NCBI GenBank assembly: GCA_007118045.1
Contig: SKTG01000438.1
Span: 1 to 5,884 of the forward strand
Reading direction: 5' to 3'
DNA from: Nitriliruptoraceae bacterium
GTDB lineage: Bacteria > Actinomycetota > Nitriliruptoria > Nitriliruptorales > Nitriliruptoraceae
DNA length: 5,884 nucleotides
In this document: one piece after another, positions 1 through 4,900 of the stretch
Numbering within the stretch: position 1 is the first letter of the stretch
How the letters are laid out: each line of letters begins with the position of its first letter
Program-made: the position numbers and the translations under genes
The notes under the pieces: model-generated
Database searches by the model: none
Told to the model about the DNA's origin: nothing
The model's input: the letters and a program-made list of their open reading frames with translations, nothing else

Positions 1-1
1 C

Positions 2-943
2 CTCGCCCGCGACCTCGTCAACACCCCGCCGCAGGACAAGCGGCCACCCGCGCTGGCCGACCGGGCGGCAGCGGAGGTCGCGGACCTGCCCGTCGAGGTG
101 CGGGTGCTGGACGAGGACGCGCTCGCCGAGGGCGGCTACGGCGGCATCCTCGGGGTCGGACAGGGTTCGAGCGAGCCGCCGCGGCTCGTCGAGCTGACCT
201 ACGCGCCGGCCGATCCGCAGCGTCACGTCGCCCTTGTCGGCAAGGGCATCACCTTCGACACCGGGGGGATCTCGCTGAAGCCGTCCGCCGCGATGGAGAC
301 CATGAAGATGGACATGGGGGGCGCGGCGACCGCCCTCGCGGTGATCAAGGGCGCTGCACAGCTGGAGCTCCCCGTGCGCGTGACCGCGTTGTTGGCGCTG
401 GCCGAGAACATGCCCTCCGGCACCGCGACCCGGGTCAGCGACGTGCTGACGATGAAGGACGGCACCACCGTCGAGGTGATCAACACCGACGCGGAGGGGC
501 GCCTCGTGCTGGGCGATGCGCTGGTGCACGCCTCGGAACTCGAACCGGACGCCATCGTCGACGTGGCCACGTTGACCGGTGCCGCCGTCGTGGCGCTCGG
601 TGACCGCATCACGGTACTGATGTCCGACGACGACGACCTCGCTGGCGCGCTGGACGCCGCGGGGGAGCGGGCCGGTGAGCCGCTGTGGCGGCTGCCGCTG
701 GCGACCGAGGAGTACGGGGACCGCGTCGAGGGGGCGATCGCCGACCTCAAGAACGTCGGTGGTCGCGAGGCCGGAACCATCTTCGCCGGGCTGTTCCTGC
801 ACCGTTTCGTCGGTGAGGGCATCCCGTGGGCCCACCTCGACATCGCGGGCACGGCCTGGGCCGGCACCGAACGTGGGTACCTGAGCAAGGGCGCCACCGG
901 GACCGCCGTGCGGACGCTGCTGCAGTGGCTGCGGACCGGCTGA
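2..943 (+). CDS. pepA: Leucyl aminopeptidase, peptidase family M17 (5'-truncated by window edge)
   Basis: Cytosolic di-metal exopeptidase that removes N-terminal residues from peptides during protein turnover. The open frame enters from the left edge; 313 residues are visible. The segment RDLVNTPP near the start is typical of the M17 catalytic domain. The metal-binding block VGKGITFDTGG gives Lys81 and Asp86. Then come catalytic Lys93 in SLKPS, Asp104 in MKMDMGG, and the signature NTDAEGRL with Asp163, Glu165 and catalytic Arg167. All seven match E. coli PepA K270, D275, K282, D293, D352, E354 and R356 (numbers recalled) with a constant offset of 189. So about 189 N-terminal residues lie outside the window and the gene is otherwise full length. 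It ends in TGA at 941-943. The next gene on the same strand starts 71 bp later, so co-transcription is possible but unproven. The protein appears intact and catalytically competent. Confidence 0.97.
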   Translation, partial: LARDLVNTPPQDKRPPALADRAAAEVADLPVEVRVLDEDALAEGGYGGILGVGQGSSEPPRLVELTYAPADPQRHVALVGKGITFDTGGISLKPSAAMETMKMDMGGAATALAVIKGAAQLELPVRVTALLALAENMPSGTATRVSDVLTMKDGTTVEVINTDAEGRLVLGDALVHASELEPDAIVDVATLTGAAVVALGDRITVLMSDDDDLAGALDAAGERAGEPLWRLPLATEEYGDRVEGAIADLKNVGGREAGTIFAGLFLHRFVGEGIPWAHLDIAGTAWAGTERGYLSKGATGTAVRTLLQWLRTG

Positions 944-961
944 GACGCCGGCCGGTCGACG

Positions 962-1014
962 CGGGACGCACGGGTGCCGGGACGCACGGAACCGGGACGA
1001 ACGGAGCCGGGACG
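962..1014 (+). repeat. 15-bp imperfect tandem repeat, about 3.5 copies
   Basis: Consecutive units begin at 962 (16 bp), 978 (15 bp), 993 (15 bp) and 1008 (partial). Each opens with CGGGACG and continues as CACGG or AACGG. The third unit contributes the GGAG at 1003-1006 that serves the following gene. The array fills most of the 71-bp gap between the aminopeptidase stop and the oxidoreductase start. It is visible directly; any regulatory role is speculation. Confidence 0.75.
1003..1006 (+). promoter_or_regulatory. Ribosome binding site deciding the GTG start at 1015
   Basis: GGAG lies 8 nt before GTG 1015-1017. The open frame continues upstream to an ATG at 826 inside pepA. That extension would be translated from the tandem repeat and from an out-of-frame part of pepA, so this ribosome binding site favours the short start. 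Confidence 0.6.
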
Positions 1015-2592
1015 GTGAACGCGGACGCCAGCCTCGGCCGTGTCGGGAGCCCGGCCCCGATCCGTGAGCTCGCGTCCCGTCGGTGGGACGTCGTCGTCGT
1101 GGGGGCCGGCCACAACGGGCTGACCACGGCGGCCTACCTGGCCCGGGCCGGCCAGCGGGTGCTCGTCCTCGAGGCCAGGTCACGCATCGGCGGGGCGTGC
1201 ACGCTGACGGAACCCTGGCCCGGCTACCGGGTGTCGCCCTGCGCCTACCTCGCCGGGTTGCTCCATCCGCTGGTGCTCGACGAGCTCGGGCTCTGGGAGC
1301 GCGGGTTGCGCTGGATCCCCGCGGAGGGGGGCCTGTTCGTGCCCTTCGAGGACGGCTCCAGCGTGCAGCTGTGGGAGGACGAGGCGCGGTTGGAGGCGGA
1401 GCTGCGGGCGTTCGCGCCCGGGGACCTCGCCGGGTACCGCGAACTGAGCGCCCTGATCCGGCGGACCGTGGACGCTCTGCGTCCCCCGGACGAGCGCGAT
1501 GTCTGGCTGGGTCGGGCGCCCAGCCGGGAGGAGCTCGCCGAGCGGGTGGGACACGACCCGGACGCGCTCGGTCTGCTGTTCGAGTGGTCGCAGGCGCAGC
1601 TGCTCGAGCGCTACCTCGACGACCCACGGCTGCGCTCGGCCCTGCTCGGTCAGGGGGTGATCGGCACCAACGCGACCCCCTTCGACGCCGGGACCGCCTC
1701 GATCCACCTCCACCACTCCTCCGGGCGGATGGATCCGGCCCGGCCCGGTGTCTGGGGGTTCATCGAGGGCGGCATGGGCACCGTCTCCTTCCTGCTCCAC
1801 GACGTCGCCGTCGACGCCGGCGCCGTGGTGGCGGCTGGCGTGCCCGTCGCGGCGATCGAGCCGCGGTCGGGCGTCGTGCTCGACGACGGCACCACGATCA
1901 ACGCCCCGACCATCGTGGTGGGCGCCGACCCGCAGGTGGCGGCGCGACTCCTCGGCGACGCCGCCGACGCGGACTGGCGGCGTCGCGTCGAGCGGGTGCC
2001 GACCCGCGGCTGCACGGTCAAGGTGACCCTCGGCCTCTCGGCACCACCTCGCTTCCGGGCCCGGCCGGACTCGGACGGGCACCACACGGCGCAGATCAAC
2101 ACGCCCCTGACCGAGCAGCAGTGGCGCGAGGGTTTCGCCGCGGCGGAGCGGGGCGAGCTGCCGCAACTGCTCTGGACCGAGGACTACCTGCAGACCGCCT
2201 ACGACCCCTCGATCGCGCCGGCGGGCAAGCACTTGCTGAGCGTGTTCGCCCAGTACGTCCCCTACGAGCTGGTCGGCGGGTGGGACGCCCGCCGCACGGA
2301 GGTCGCCGACCTCGCGGTCCGGTCGATCGCCCGCTTCTGCGACGGCTTCGAGGCCAGCATCGAGCACGTCGACGTGCTCGGCCCACCCGACATCGAACGC
2401 GAGGTGGGGCTCACGGGCGGGCACATCTTCCAGGGCGAGTGCCTGCCCGAGCACATGTGGGACCGGCGCCTGGCGGCCCGCACCCCGATGCCCGGCGTCT
2501 TCCTGTGCGGCGCCGGCACCTACCCGGGCGGCAGCGTCATGGCGGTCAACGGCCGCAACGCGGCGATGGAGATCCTCGCCGACCGACGCTGA
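1015..2592 (+). CDS. FAD-dependent oxidoreductase, phytoene dehydrogenase-like (PYROXD2/COG1233 type)
   Basis: Predicted flavoprotein of 525 residues, a normal length for this family. The N-terminal Rossmann motif is VVVVGAGHNG (GxGxxG at 30-35). The ribose-binding acid is Glu53 in VLVLEA, followed by RIGGAC at 57-62. Mid-protein there is GGMG at 252-255. Near the C-terminus come TGGHIFQGE at 467-475 and the second FAD-contact block GVFLCGAGTYPGG (494-506) with NGRNAA just after it. This combination fits the carotenoid/retinoid-type amine-oxidase superfamily, closer to PYROXD2-like proteins than to CrtI desaturases. No crtB, crtE or other carotenoid gene is adjacent, so phytoene should not be assumed as the substrate. 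The true substrate is unknown. No signal peptide is seen. GTG start chosen from the GGAG 8 nt upstream and the usual family N-terminus. The gene is convergent with the thioesterase gene, with 29 bp between stop codons. Confidence 0.9.
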   Translation: MNADASLGRVGSPAPIRELASRRWDVVVVGAGHNGLTTAAYLARAGQRVLVLEARSRIGGACTLTEPWPGYRVSPCAYLAGLLHPLVLDELGLWERGLRWIPAEGGLFVPFEDGSSVQLWEDEARLEAELRAFAPGDLAGYRELSALIRRTVDALRPPDERDVWLGRAPSREELAERVGHDPDALGLLFEWSQAQLLERYLDDPRLRSALLGQGVIGTNATPFDAGTASIHLHHSSGRMDPARPGVWGFIEGGMGTVSFLLHDVAVDAGAVVAAGVPVAAIEPRSGVVLDDGTTINAPTIVVGADPQVAARLLGDAADADWRRRVERVPTRGCTVKVTLGLSAPPRFRARPDSDGHHTAQINTPLTEQQWREGFAAAERGELPQLLWTEDYLQTAYDPSIAPAGKHLLSVFAQYVPYELVGGWDARRTEVADLAVRSIARFCDGFEASIEHVDVLGPPDIEREVGLTGGHIFQGECLPEHMWDRRLAARTPMPGVFLCGAGTYPGGSVMAVNGRNAAMEILADRR

Positions 2593-2608
2593 CGCGTCGC
2601 CGCCGTGT

Positions 2609-2621
2609 CGCTCGCCGAGCG
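2609..2621. terminator. Short hairpin between convergent genes (possible weak bidirectional terminator)
   Basis: CGCTC-GCC-GAGCG is a perfect 5-bp stem with a 3-nt loop. It lies in the 29-bp gap between the convergent stop codons at 2592 and 2622. No T-tract follows on either strand, so this is only a positional candidate. Confidence 0.2.
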
Positions 2622-3014
2622 TCAGGAGGCCGTTGCGGTGACCTTCTGGAGGAAGCGGTCGCGGTCGACCAGGACGCGACGGTGGCTGATCCTCGCGACC
2701 GGCTCACCGTCCTGTTCGACGTTGACCTTGAACTCCAGCCGGCGGCCGTGGTGGCCGATCAGGGTCGCGCGGGCGCAGACGGTGCCACCGACCGGGGTGG
2801 CGCGGAGGTGCTCGATCTCGGCCCACGTCCCCACCGAGGTCTGGCCGTCGGGCAGGTCGTCGGCGATCGCCTCGACGCAGGCACGCTCGGCCAGGCCGAG
2901 CAGCGTGGGCGTCGCGAGCACCGGGACGTCACCGGACCCGATGGCCTCGGCGGTCTGTTCCGCGCCCACCTCGAGCTCACGGACGGTCCGGAGACCGGGA
3001 TCACAGCGTCCCAT
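2622..3014 (-). CDS. FlK-like hotdog-fold thioesterase
   Basis: 130-residue cytosolic protein, close to FlK (about 139 residues), which hydrolyses fluoroacetyl-CoA in Streptomyces cattleya. The aligned core reads ATPTLLGLAERACVEAI, then TSVGTWAEIEH, then RATPVG. FlK catalytic residues Thr42, Glu50 and His76 and the active-site Gly69 (recalled) correspond to Thr35, Glu43, His69 and Gly62, all with offset 7 and no gap. The later block GRRLEFKVNV followed by ARISHRRVLVD fits the remaining hotdog strands. The FlK lid residue Phe36 falls at Asp29 here, in a Gly/Ser-rich stretch with no Phe. So fluoroacetyl-CoA specificity is not supported; a general acyl-CoA thioesterase role is inferred. Start: ATG at 3012-3014 (minus strand) has AGGA 6 nt upstream. 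The frame stays open to 3314, but that extension is Arg/Pro-rich low-complexity sequence and is rejected. It is divergent from the acidic membrane protein gene. Confidence 0.85.
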   Translation of the reverse strand: MGRCDPGLRTVRELEVGAEQTAEAIGSGDVPVLATPTLLGLAERACVEAIADDLPDGQTSVGTWAEIEHLRATPVGGTVCARATLIGHHGRRLEFKVNVEQDGEPVARISHRRVLVDRDRFLQKVTATAS

Positions 3015-3020
3015 GGCACG

Positions 3021-3024
3021 TCCT
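3021..3024 (-). promoter_or_regulatory. Ribosome binding site of the thioesterase gene
   Basis: On the minus strand GAGAGGA precedes the ATG at 3014, with AGGA 6 nt away. This supports the short 130-residue product over the 230-residue open frame. Confidence 0.6.
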
Positions 3025-3089
3025 CTCGGGGGTCGGATCGGTCGCCGGACGGATGCCGCAGACCGACGACCGGGTCCCCACACGCGGCC

Positions 3090-3106
3090 GATACGGCCAG
3101 CGTATC
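3090..3106. promoter_or_regulatory. Inverted repeat GATACG-N5-CGTATC, possible operator
   Basis: The arms at 3090-3095 and 3101-3106 are perfect 6-bp inverted repeats separated by 5 bp. The site is the most AT-containing patch of the region. It lies 76 bp upstream of the thioesterase ATG, a plausible distance for a repressor operator or promoter-proximal site. An overlapping hairpin GGCCG-ATA-CGGCC occupies 3086-3098. No regulator gene adjoins it. Confidence 0.3.
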
Positions 3107-3196
3107 CCTCGTTCGGGGCGCGGCAGCGGCGCCGACGGTCCGGTGGGCGCTCCGACCGTCGCGGCGAGGTTCGGCGGCCGCGCGGGTACGGCCGGT

Positions 3197-3225
3197 CGGT
3201 CCAGTGTCCGAGCGGCCATGGACCG
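3197..3225. repeat. 7-bp inverted repeat with 15-nt loop
   Basis: CGGTCCA at 3197-3203 and TGGACCG at 3219-3225 are perfect inverted copies. They could form a hairpin in a leader transcript of either direction or a spaced operator. At this GC content such repeats can arise by chance. Confidence 0.3.
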
Positions 3226-3244
3226 GGTGCCGCGGCCACGGTGC

Positions 3245-3263
3245 ACCTGTCAGAGTGACTGGT
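3245..3263. promoter_or_regulatory. 19-bp dyad ACCtGTCA-gag-TGACtGGT, possible operator
   Basis: The arms ACC-T-GTCA and TGAC-T-GGT match at seven of eight positions around a 3-bp centre. The single mismatch is a symmetric T/T pair. It lies 95 bp upstream of the ATG at 3359. Its size and symmetry resemble binding sites of dimeric helix-turn-helix regulators, but no specific regulator can be named. Confidence 0.35.
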
Positions 3264-3349
3264 CGGGGGAGCGTGGCAGGGGAACGTGACGGGGACCTCG
3301 GATCGCTGCGCCACCCGCCGCCCGTCGCGGAGTGACCTCGCGAGGCCGA

Positions 3350-3353
3350 GGAG
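3350..3353 (+). promoter_or_regulatory. Ribosome binding site deciding the ATG start at 3359
   Basis: GAGGAG at 3348-3353 lies 5 nt before ATG 3359-3361. The in-frame GTG at 3332 has no comparable motif, so the downstream ATG is chosen. Confidence 0.6.
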
Positions 3354-3358
3354 CCCTC

Positions 3359-3844
3359 ATGTCCGAGCAGCCACCGGCGAGGCCCCCCGAGGGACCTGCG
3401 GCCGGGGAGGGGGCCGGCCGGGCGCGGCCGGCAGACGACGGCTCCGCCGAGGGCGGCACGCGGGCCCACGCGGTCGAGGTGGCGATGGGTGTGATCGCCG
3501 TGGTCGTGGCCGTGGTGGTCATCGGCTCGCTGCTCCTCGGTGGCGGCGATCCCGACGCCGACGACGGCCCGGGCGAGGTCCGTCTGGACGTGGAGATCGA
3601 GGGGAGCGAGGACCCGGACGAGGGCGCCGGCGAGACCGGCGCGGAGAACGCCGGTACGTCGGACGACGACGCCGGCACCTCGGACGACGACGGTACTAGG
3701 GACGGCGCCGGTACGTCGGACGACGACGCGGGCACGGGGGACGACGGGGACGCCCCAGCGGACGAGGACGTGGAGGACGGCGGGGCGGAGGAGCCGGACG
3801 GTCCCGACGCGCCGGGCGACGCCGCGACCGATCAGACGCCCTGA
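3359..3844 (+). CDS. Single-pass membrane protein with acidic heptad-repeat extracytoplasmic tail
   Basis: 161 residues, no recognised family. Residues 1-38 are Pro/Gly/Ala-rich with Arg21, Arg23, Arg35 and His37. Residues 41-60 form one hydrophobic helix (core VIAVVVAVVVIGSLLL). Residues 64-161 form a Gly/Asp/Glu-rich, Lys-free tail with very few Arg. The positive-inside rule puts the N-terminus in the cytoplasm and the acidic tail outside. The tail contains a seven-residue unit AGTSDDD at 98-104 and 105-111, a GTRDG-type spacer, then 117-123 and a degenerate copy at 124-130. Such a tail is probably disordered. Binding of divalent cations or interaction with basic surface polymers is conceivable, but this is inference. 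There is no Cys, no lipobox and no sorting motif. The gene stands 150 bp upstream of the multi-helix membrane protein on the same strand. That it is a real gene rests on the good ribosome binding site, the clear helix and high-GC codon use. Confidence 0.7.
   Translation: MSEQPPARPPEGPAAGEGAGRARPADDGSAEGGTRAHAVEVAMGVIAVVVAVVVIGSLLLGGGDPDADDGPGEVRLDVEIEGSEDPDEGAGETGAENAGTSDDDAGTSDDDGTRDGAGTSDDDAGTGDDGDAPADEDVEDGGAEEPDGPDAPGDAATDQTP
3650..3748 (+). repeat. 21-bp in-frame tandem repeat units encoding AGTSDDD
   Basis: Units lie at 3650-3670, 3671-3691, 3707-3727 and 3728-3748, the middle pair separated by a 15-bp insertion. The first and third units sit in a 24-bp exact direct repeat (3649-3672 and 3706-3729, 57 bp apart). 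The second differs from them at two positions and the fourth is more degenerate. The near-identity at the DNA level, not only in the peptide, suggests recent duplication within the gene. Confidence 0.7.
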
Positions 3845-3852
3845 GGAGCCGA

Positions 3853-3866
3853 ACCCCACGAGGGGT
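3853..3866 (+). terminator. Small hairpin after the acidic protein gene
   Basis: ACCCC-ACGA-GGGGT is a 5-bp stem with a 4-nt loop beginning 9 nt after the stop codon. No T-run follows, so termination here is possible but weakly supported. Confidence 0.2.
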
Positions 3867-3955
3867 GGGACGAGGCCGCGCGGTCGGCGGGCCACGCGGG
3901 TCGCCGGGTGGTCGGTCCGGGCCGCGGGCTGGCACCCTCCCGCCCCGATCCGGCA

Positions 3956-3970
3956 CGGCGTCCCACGCCG
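3956..3970 (+). other. Perfect 6-bp hairpin in the leader of the multi-helix membrane protein gene
   Basis: CGGCGT-CCC-ACGCCG is a perfect stem with a 3-nt loop. It ends 14 nt before the ribosome binding site at 3985. It could terminate transcription of the upstream gene or structure the leader of the downstream one. No T-tract is present, and the surrounding 150-bp gap (3845-3994) holds no credible gene. Confidence 0.3.
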
Positions 3971-3984
3971 GCGCCTCACGACGC

Positions 3985-3989
3985 GAGGA
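3985..3989 (+). promoter_or_regulatory. Ribosome binding site deciding the GTG start at 3995
   Basis: GAGGA lies 5 nt before GTG 3995-3997. The frame is open upstream to 3908, but the extra 29 residues are Pro/Arg-rich and would place a hydrophilic stretch before the first helix. Confidence 0.55.
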
Positions 3990-3994
3990 TCATC

Positions 3995-4828
3995 GTGATC
4001 TCACCTGCAGCCGTGCTCGGCGTGGTCCTGGCCACCACGGCCGTCGGGAGCTCCGTGCTGCTGTGGTTCGCACCGACCTGGGGCGAGGTCCGGCACGGCT
4101 ACGAGATGCTGACCGGCGCCACCGTGGCCCTGCTCGGCTGGGGCGCCTGGGCGTCGTTCTCGGCGCCCGTGGCCTCGCTCGCGCCCGACGTCGCGGACCT
4201 CGGTGCGCTCACCCGCGCGCTGCTGCTCGGTTTCACGCTGGCGACGGCGGCCAGCGTGGTGGCCCTCGCGGTGAAGCTGCCCTCGGTCGTGGCCAGGGTG
4301 CTCGGTGTGCTCGCCACGCTGGCCGGTCTGGGCGCGTTCGTGCCCCTCGCGACTGTGCGCGCCGAGCTCGGTGGGGCAGGTGGCGTTGCCCAGGGCGTGC
4401 TCGAGCTGGTGCTCGGCGCGTTCCTGCTCGGTGCCATCTGGGTCGGCATGATCCTCGGCCACTGGTACCTGGTGGAGCGCCGGCTCTCGAACCGCTACAT
4501 GGTGTGGATCGCCTGGACGAACGTCGCGGCGATCGGGGCGGGGCTGGGCTCGGTCCTGCTCTCCGCTCGCAACCCCGTGCCCTGCGACGGCCTCCCGTCG
4601 GGCGCCTTCGAGCAGTGCGTGATGAACTTCGCCCCCATCCTGAGGATCGGTGCGATGACCGTGATCCTCGGGTTGGGCGTGCTCGCGTTGCTGGCGCTGA
4701 TCTCCGGCTTCAACGTCCGGCTGGCACGCGAGGGAGGCCGCTCGATCCAGGCCTCCACGGGGATGTTCTACCTCGCCGTCATCCTGGCGCCCGCCGTGGA
4801 GTTCGCCGCCAAGGTGCGGTTCTTCTGA
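3995..4828 (+). CDS. Uncharacterised integral membrane protein, about eight helices
   Basis: 277 residues, family not recognised. Hydrophobic segments by eye lie at about 3-25, 38-60, 72-94, 99-120, 132-158, 168-190, 212-238 and 253-271. The most distinctive motif is GHWYLVERRLSNRY (155-168), running from the end of helix 5 into a charged loop, with His156, Trp157, Glu161 and Arg162. Polar residues within otherwise hydrophobic helices suggest function beyond a simple anchor. Cys197 and Cys208 lie in the loop between helices 6 and 7; if that loop is outside, they could form a disulfide. There is no ATP-binding motif, no transporter signature that I know, and no signal peptide apart from the first helix. 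Start GTG 3995 is chosen from the ribosome binding site. The gene ends 72 bp before the sigma factor gene on the same strand. A role in envelope biology is inferred only from location. Confidence 0.8.
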   Translation: MISPAAVLGVVLATTAVGSSVLLWFAPTWGEVRHGYEMLTGATVALLGWGAWASFSAPVASLAPDVADLGALTRALLLGFTLATAASVVALAVKLPSVVARVLGVLATLAGLGAFVPLATVRAELGGAGGVAQGVLELVLGAFLLGAIWVGMILGHWYLVERRLSNRYMVWIAWTNVAAIGAGLGSVLLSARNPVPCDGLPSGAFEQCVMNFAPILRIGAMTVILGLGVLALLALISGFNVRLAREGGRSIQASTGMFYLAVILAPAVEFAAKVRFF

Positions 4829-4836
4829 CGCGCTGC

Positions 4837-4866
4837 GTGACGGCGACTCGGCCGCGCGGGTAGGCT
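4837..4866 (+). promoter_or_regulatory. Candidate promoter of the sigma factor gene
   Basis: GTGACG (4837-4842) resembles TTGACA and TAGGCT (4861-4866) fits the actinobacterial TANNNT -10 pattern, with an 18-bp spacer. It would start transcription near 4873, giving a leader of about 28 nt to GTG 4901. No ECF-type GGAAC-N-CGTT autoregulatory promoter was seen in this 72-bp gap. Judged by eye only. Confidence 0.35.
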
Positions 4867-4890
4867 CTGCGGCTGTCTGTGCCGCCGACC

Positions 4891-4895
4891 GGGAG
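4891..4895 (+). promoter_or_regulatory. Ribosome binding site deciding the GTG start at 4901
   Basis: GGGAG lies 5 nt before GTG 4901-4903. It supports translation of the long, low-complexity N-terminal extension of the sigma factor. I saw no comparable site before the later in-frame GTG codons, although these would still leave the conserved domains intact. Confidence 0.55.
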
Positions 4896-4900
4896 TCAGG

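Larger units (their letters stand above)
3015..3358. other. Divergent intergenic region, 344 bp, no credible gene
   Basis: It lies between the minus-strand thioesterase start and the plus-strand acidic membrane protein start, so promoters for both should be here. Short open frames exist in several phases, but their translations are Arg/Pro/Gly-rich with no recognisable domain and no good ribosome binding site. What it does hold is a set of dyads at 3090-3106, 3197-3225 and 3245-3263, listed separately. No convincing -35/-10 pair stood out by eye on either strand. Confidence 0.6.

Noticed and set aside
934..957. GACCGGC/GCCGGTC inverted repeat at the end of pepA as a terminator
   Set aside because: The stem begins within the coding sequence and its 10-nt loop contains the stop codon. 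No T-tract follows, and GC-rich inverted repeats of 7 bp are common here.
826..1014. Upstream extension of the oxidoreductase reading frame to an ATG inside pepA
   Set aside because: It overlaps pepA out of frame and encodes low-complexity sequence. GTG 1015 has a good ribosome binding site and gives the family-typical N-terminus.
223..1113. 296-codon open frame on the minus strand across pepA
   Set aside because: It is antisense to the conserved M17 domain. The Ser/Ala/Pro-rich product includes PGSVR repeats that merely reflect the 962-1014 DNA repeat.
1180..2454. 424-codon open frame on the minus strand inside the oxidoreductase gene
   Set aside because: Antisense to FAD motifs on the other strand; no domain or ribosome binding site recognised.
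3248..3253. CTGACA on the minus strand as a -35 element
   Set aside because: No acceptable -10 hexamer lies 16-19 bp downstream on that strand, and the distance to the thioesterase start is over 230 bp.
3015..3314. N-terminal extension of the thioesterase frame
   Set aside because: Arg/Pro-rich with no homology to FlK, which begins close to the chosen ATG; AGGA lies 6 nt before that ATG.
1083..3335. 750-codon open frame on the plus strand
   Set aside because: It runs out of phase through the well-supported oxidoreductase gene and antisense to the thioesterase gene. The product is Arg/Gly/Pro low complexity.
2759..3979. 406-codon open frame on the minus strand
   Set aside because: It covers part of the thioesterase gene in a wrong frame and runs antisense to the acidic protein gene; composition is that of a shadow frame.
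4828..4838. ACGC-GCT-GCGT hairpin after the multi-helix membrane protein gene
   Set aside because: Only four base pairs, overlapping the stop codon, with no T-run; not distinguishable from chance.
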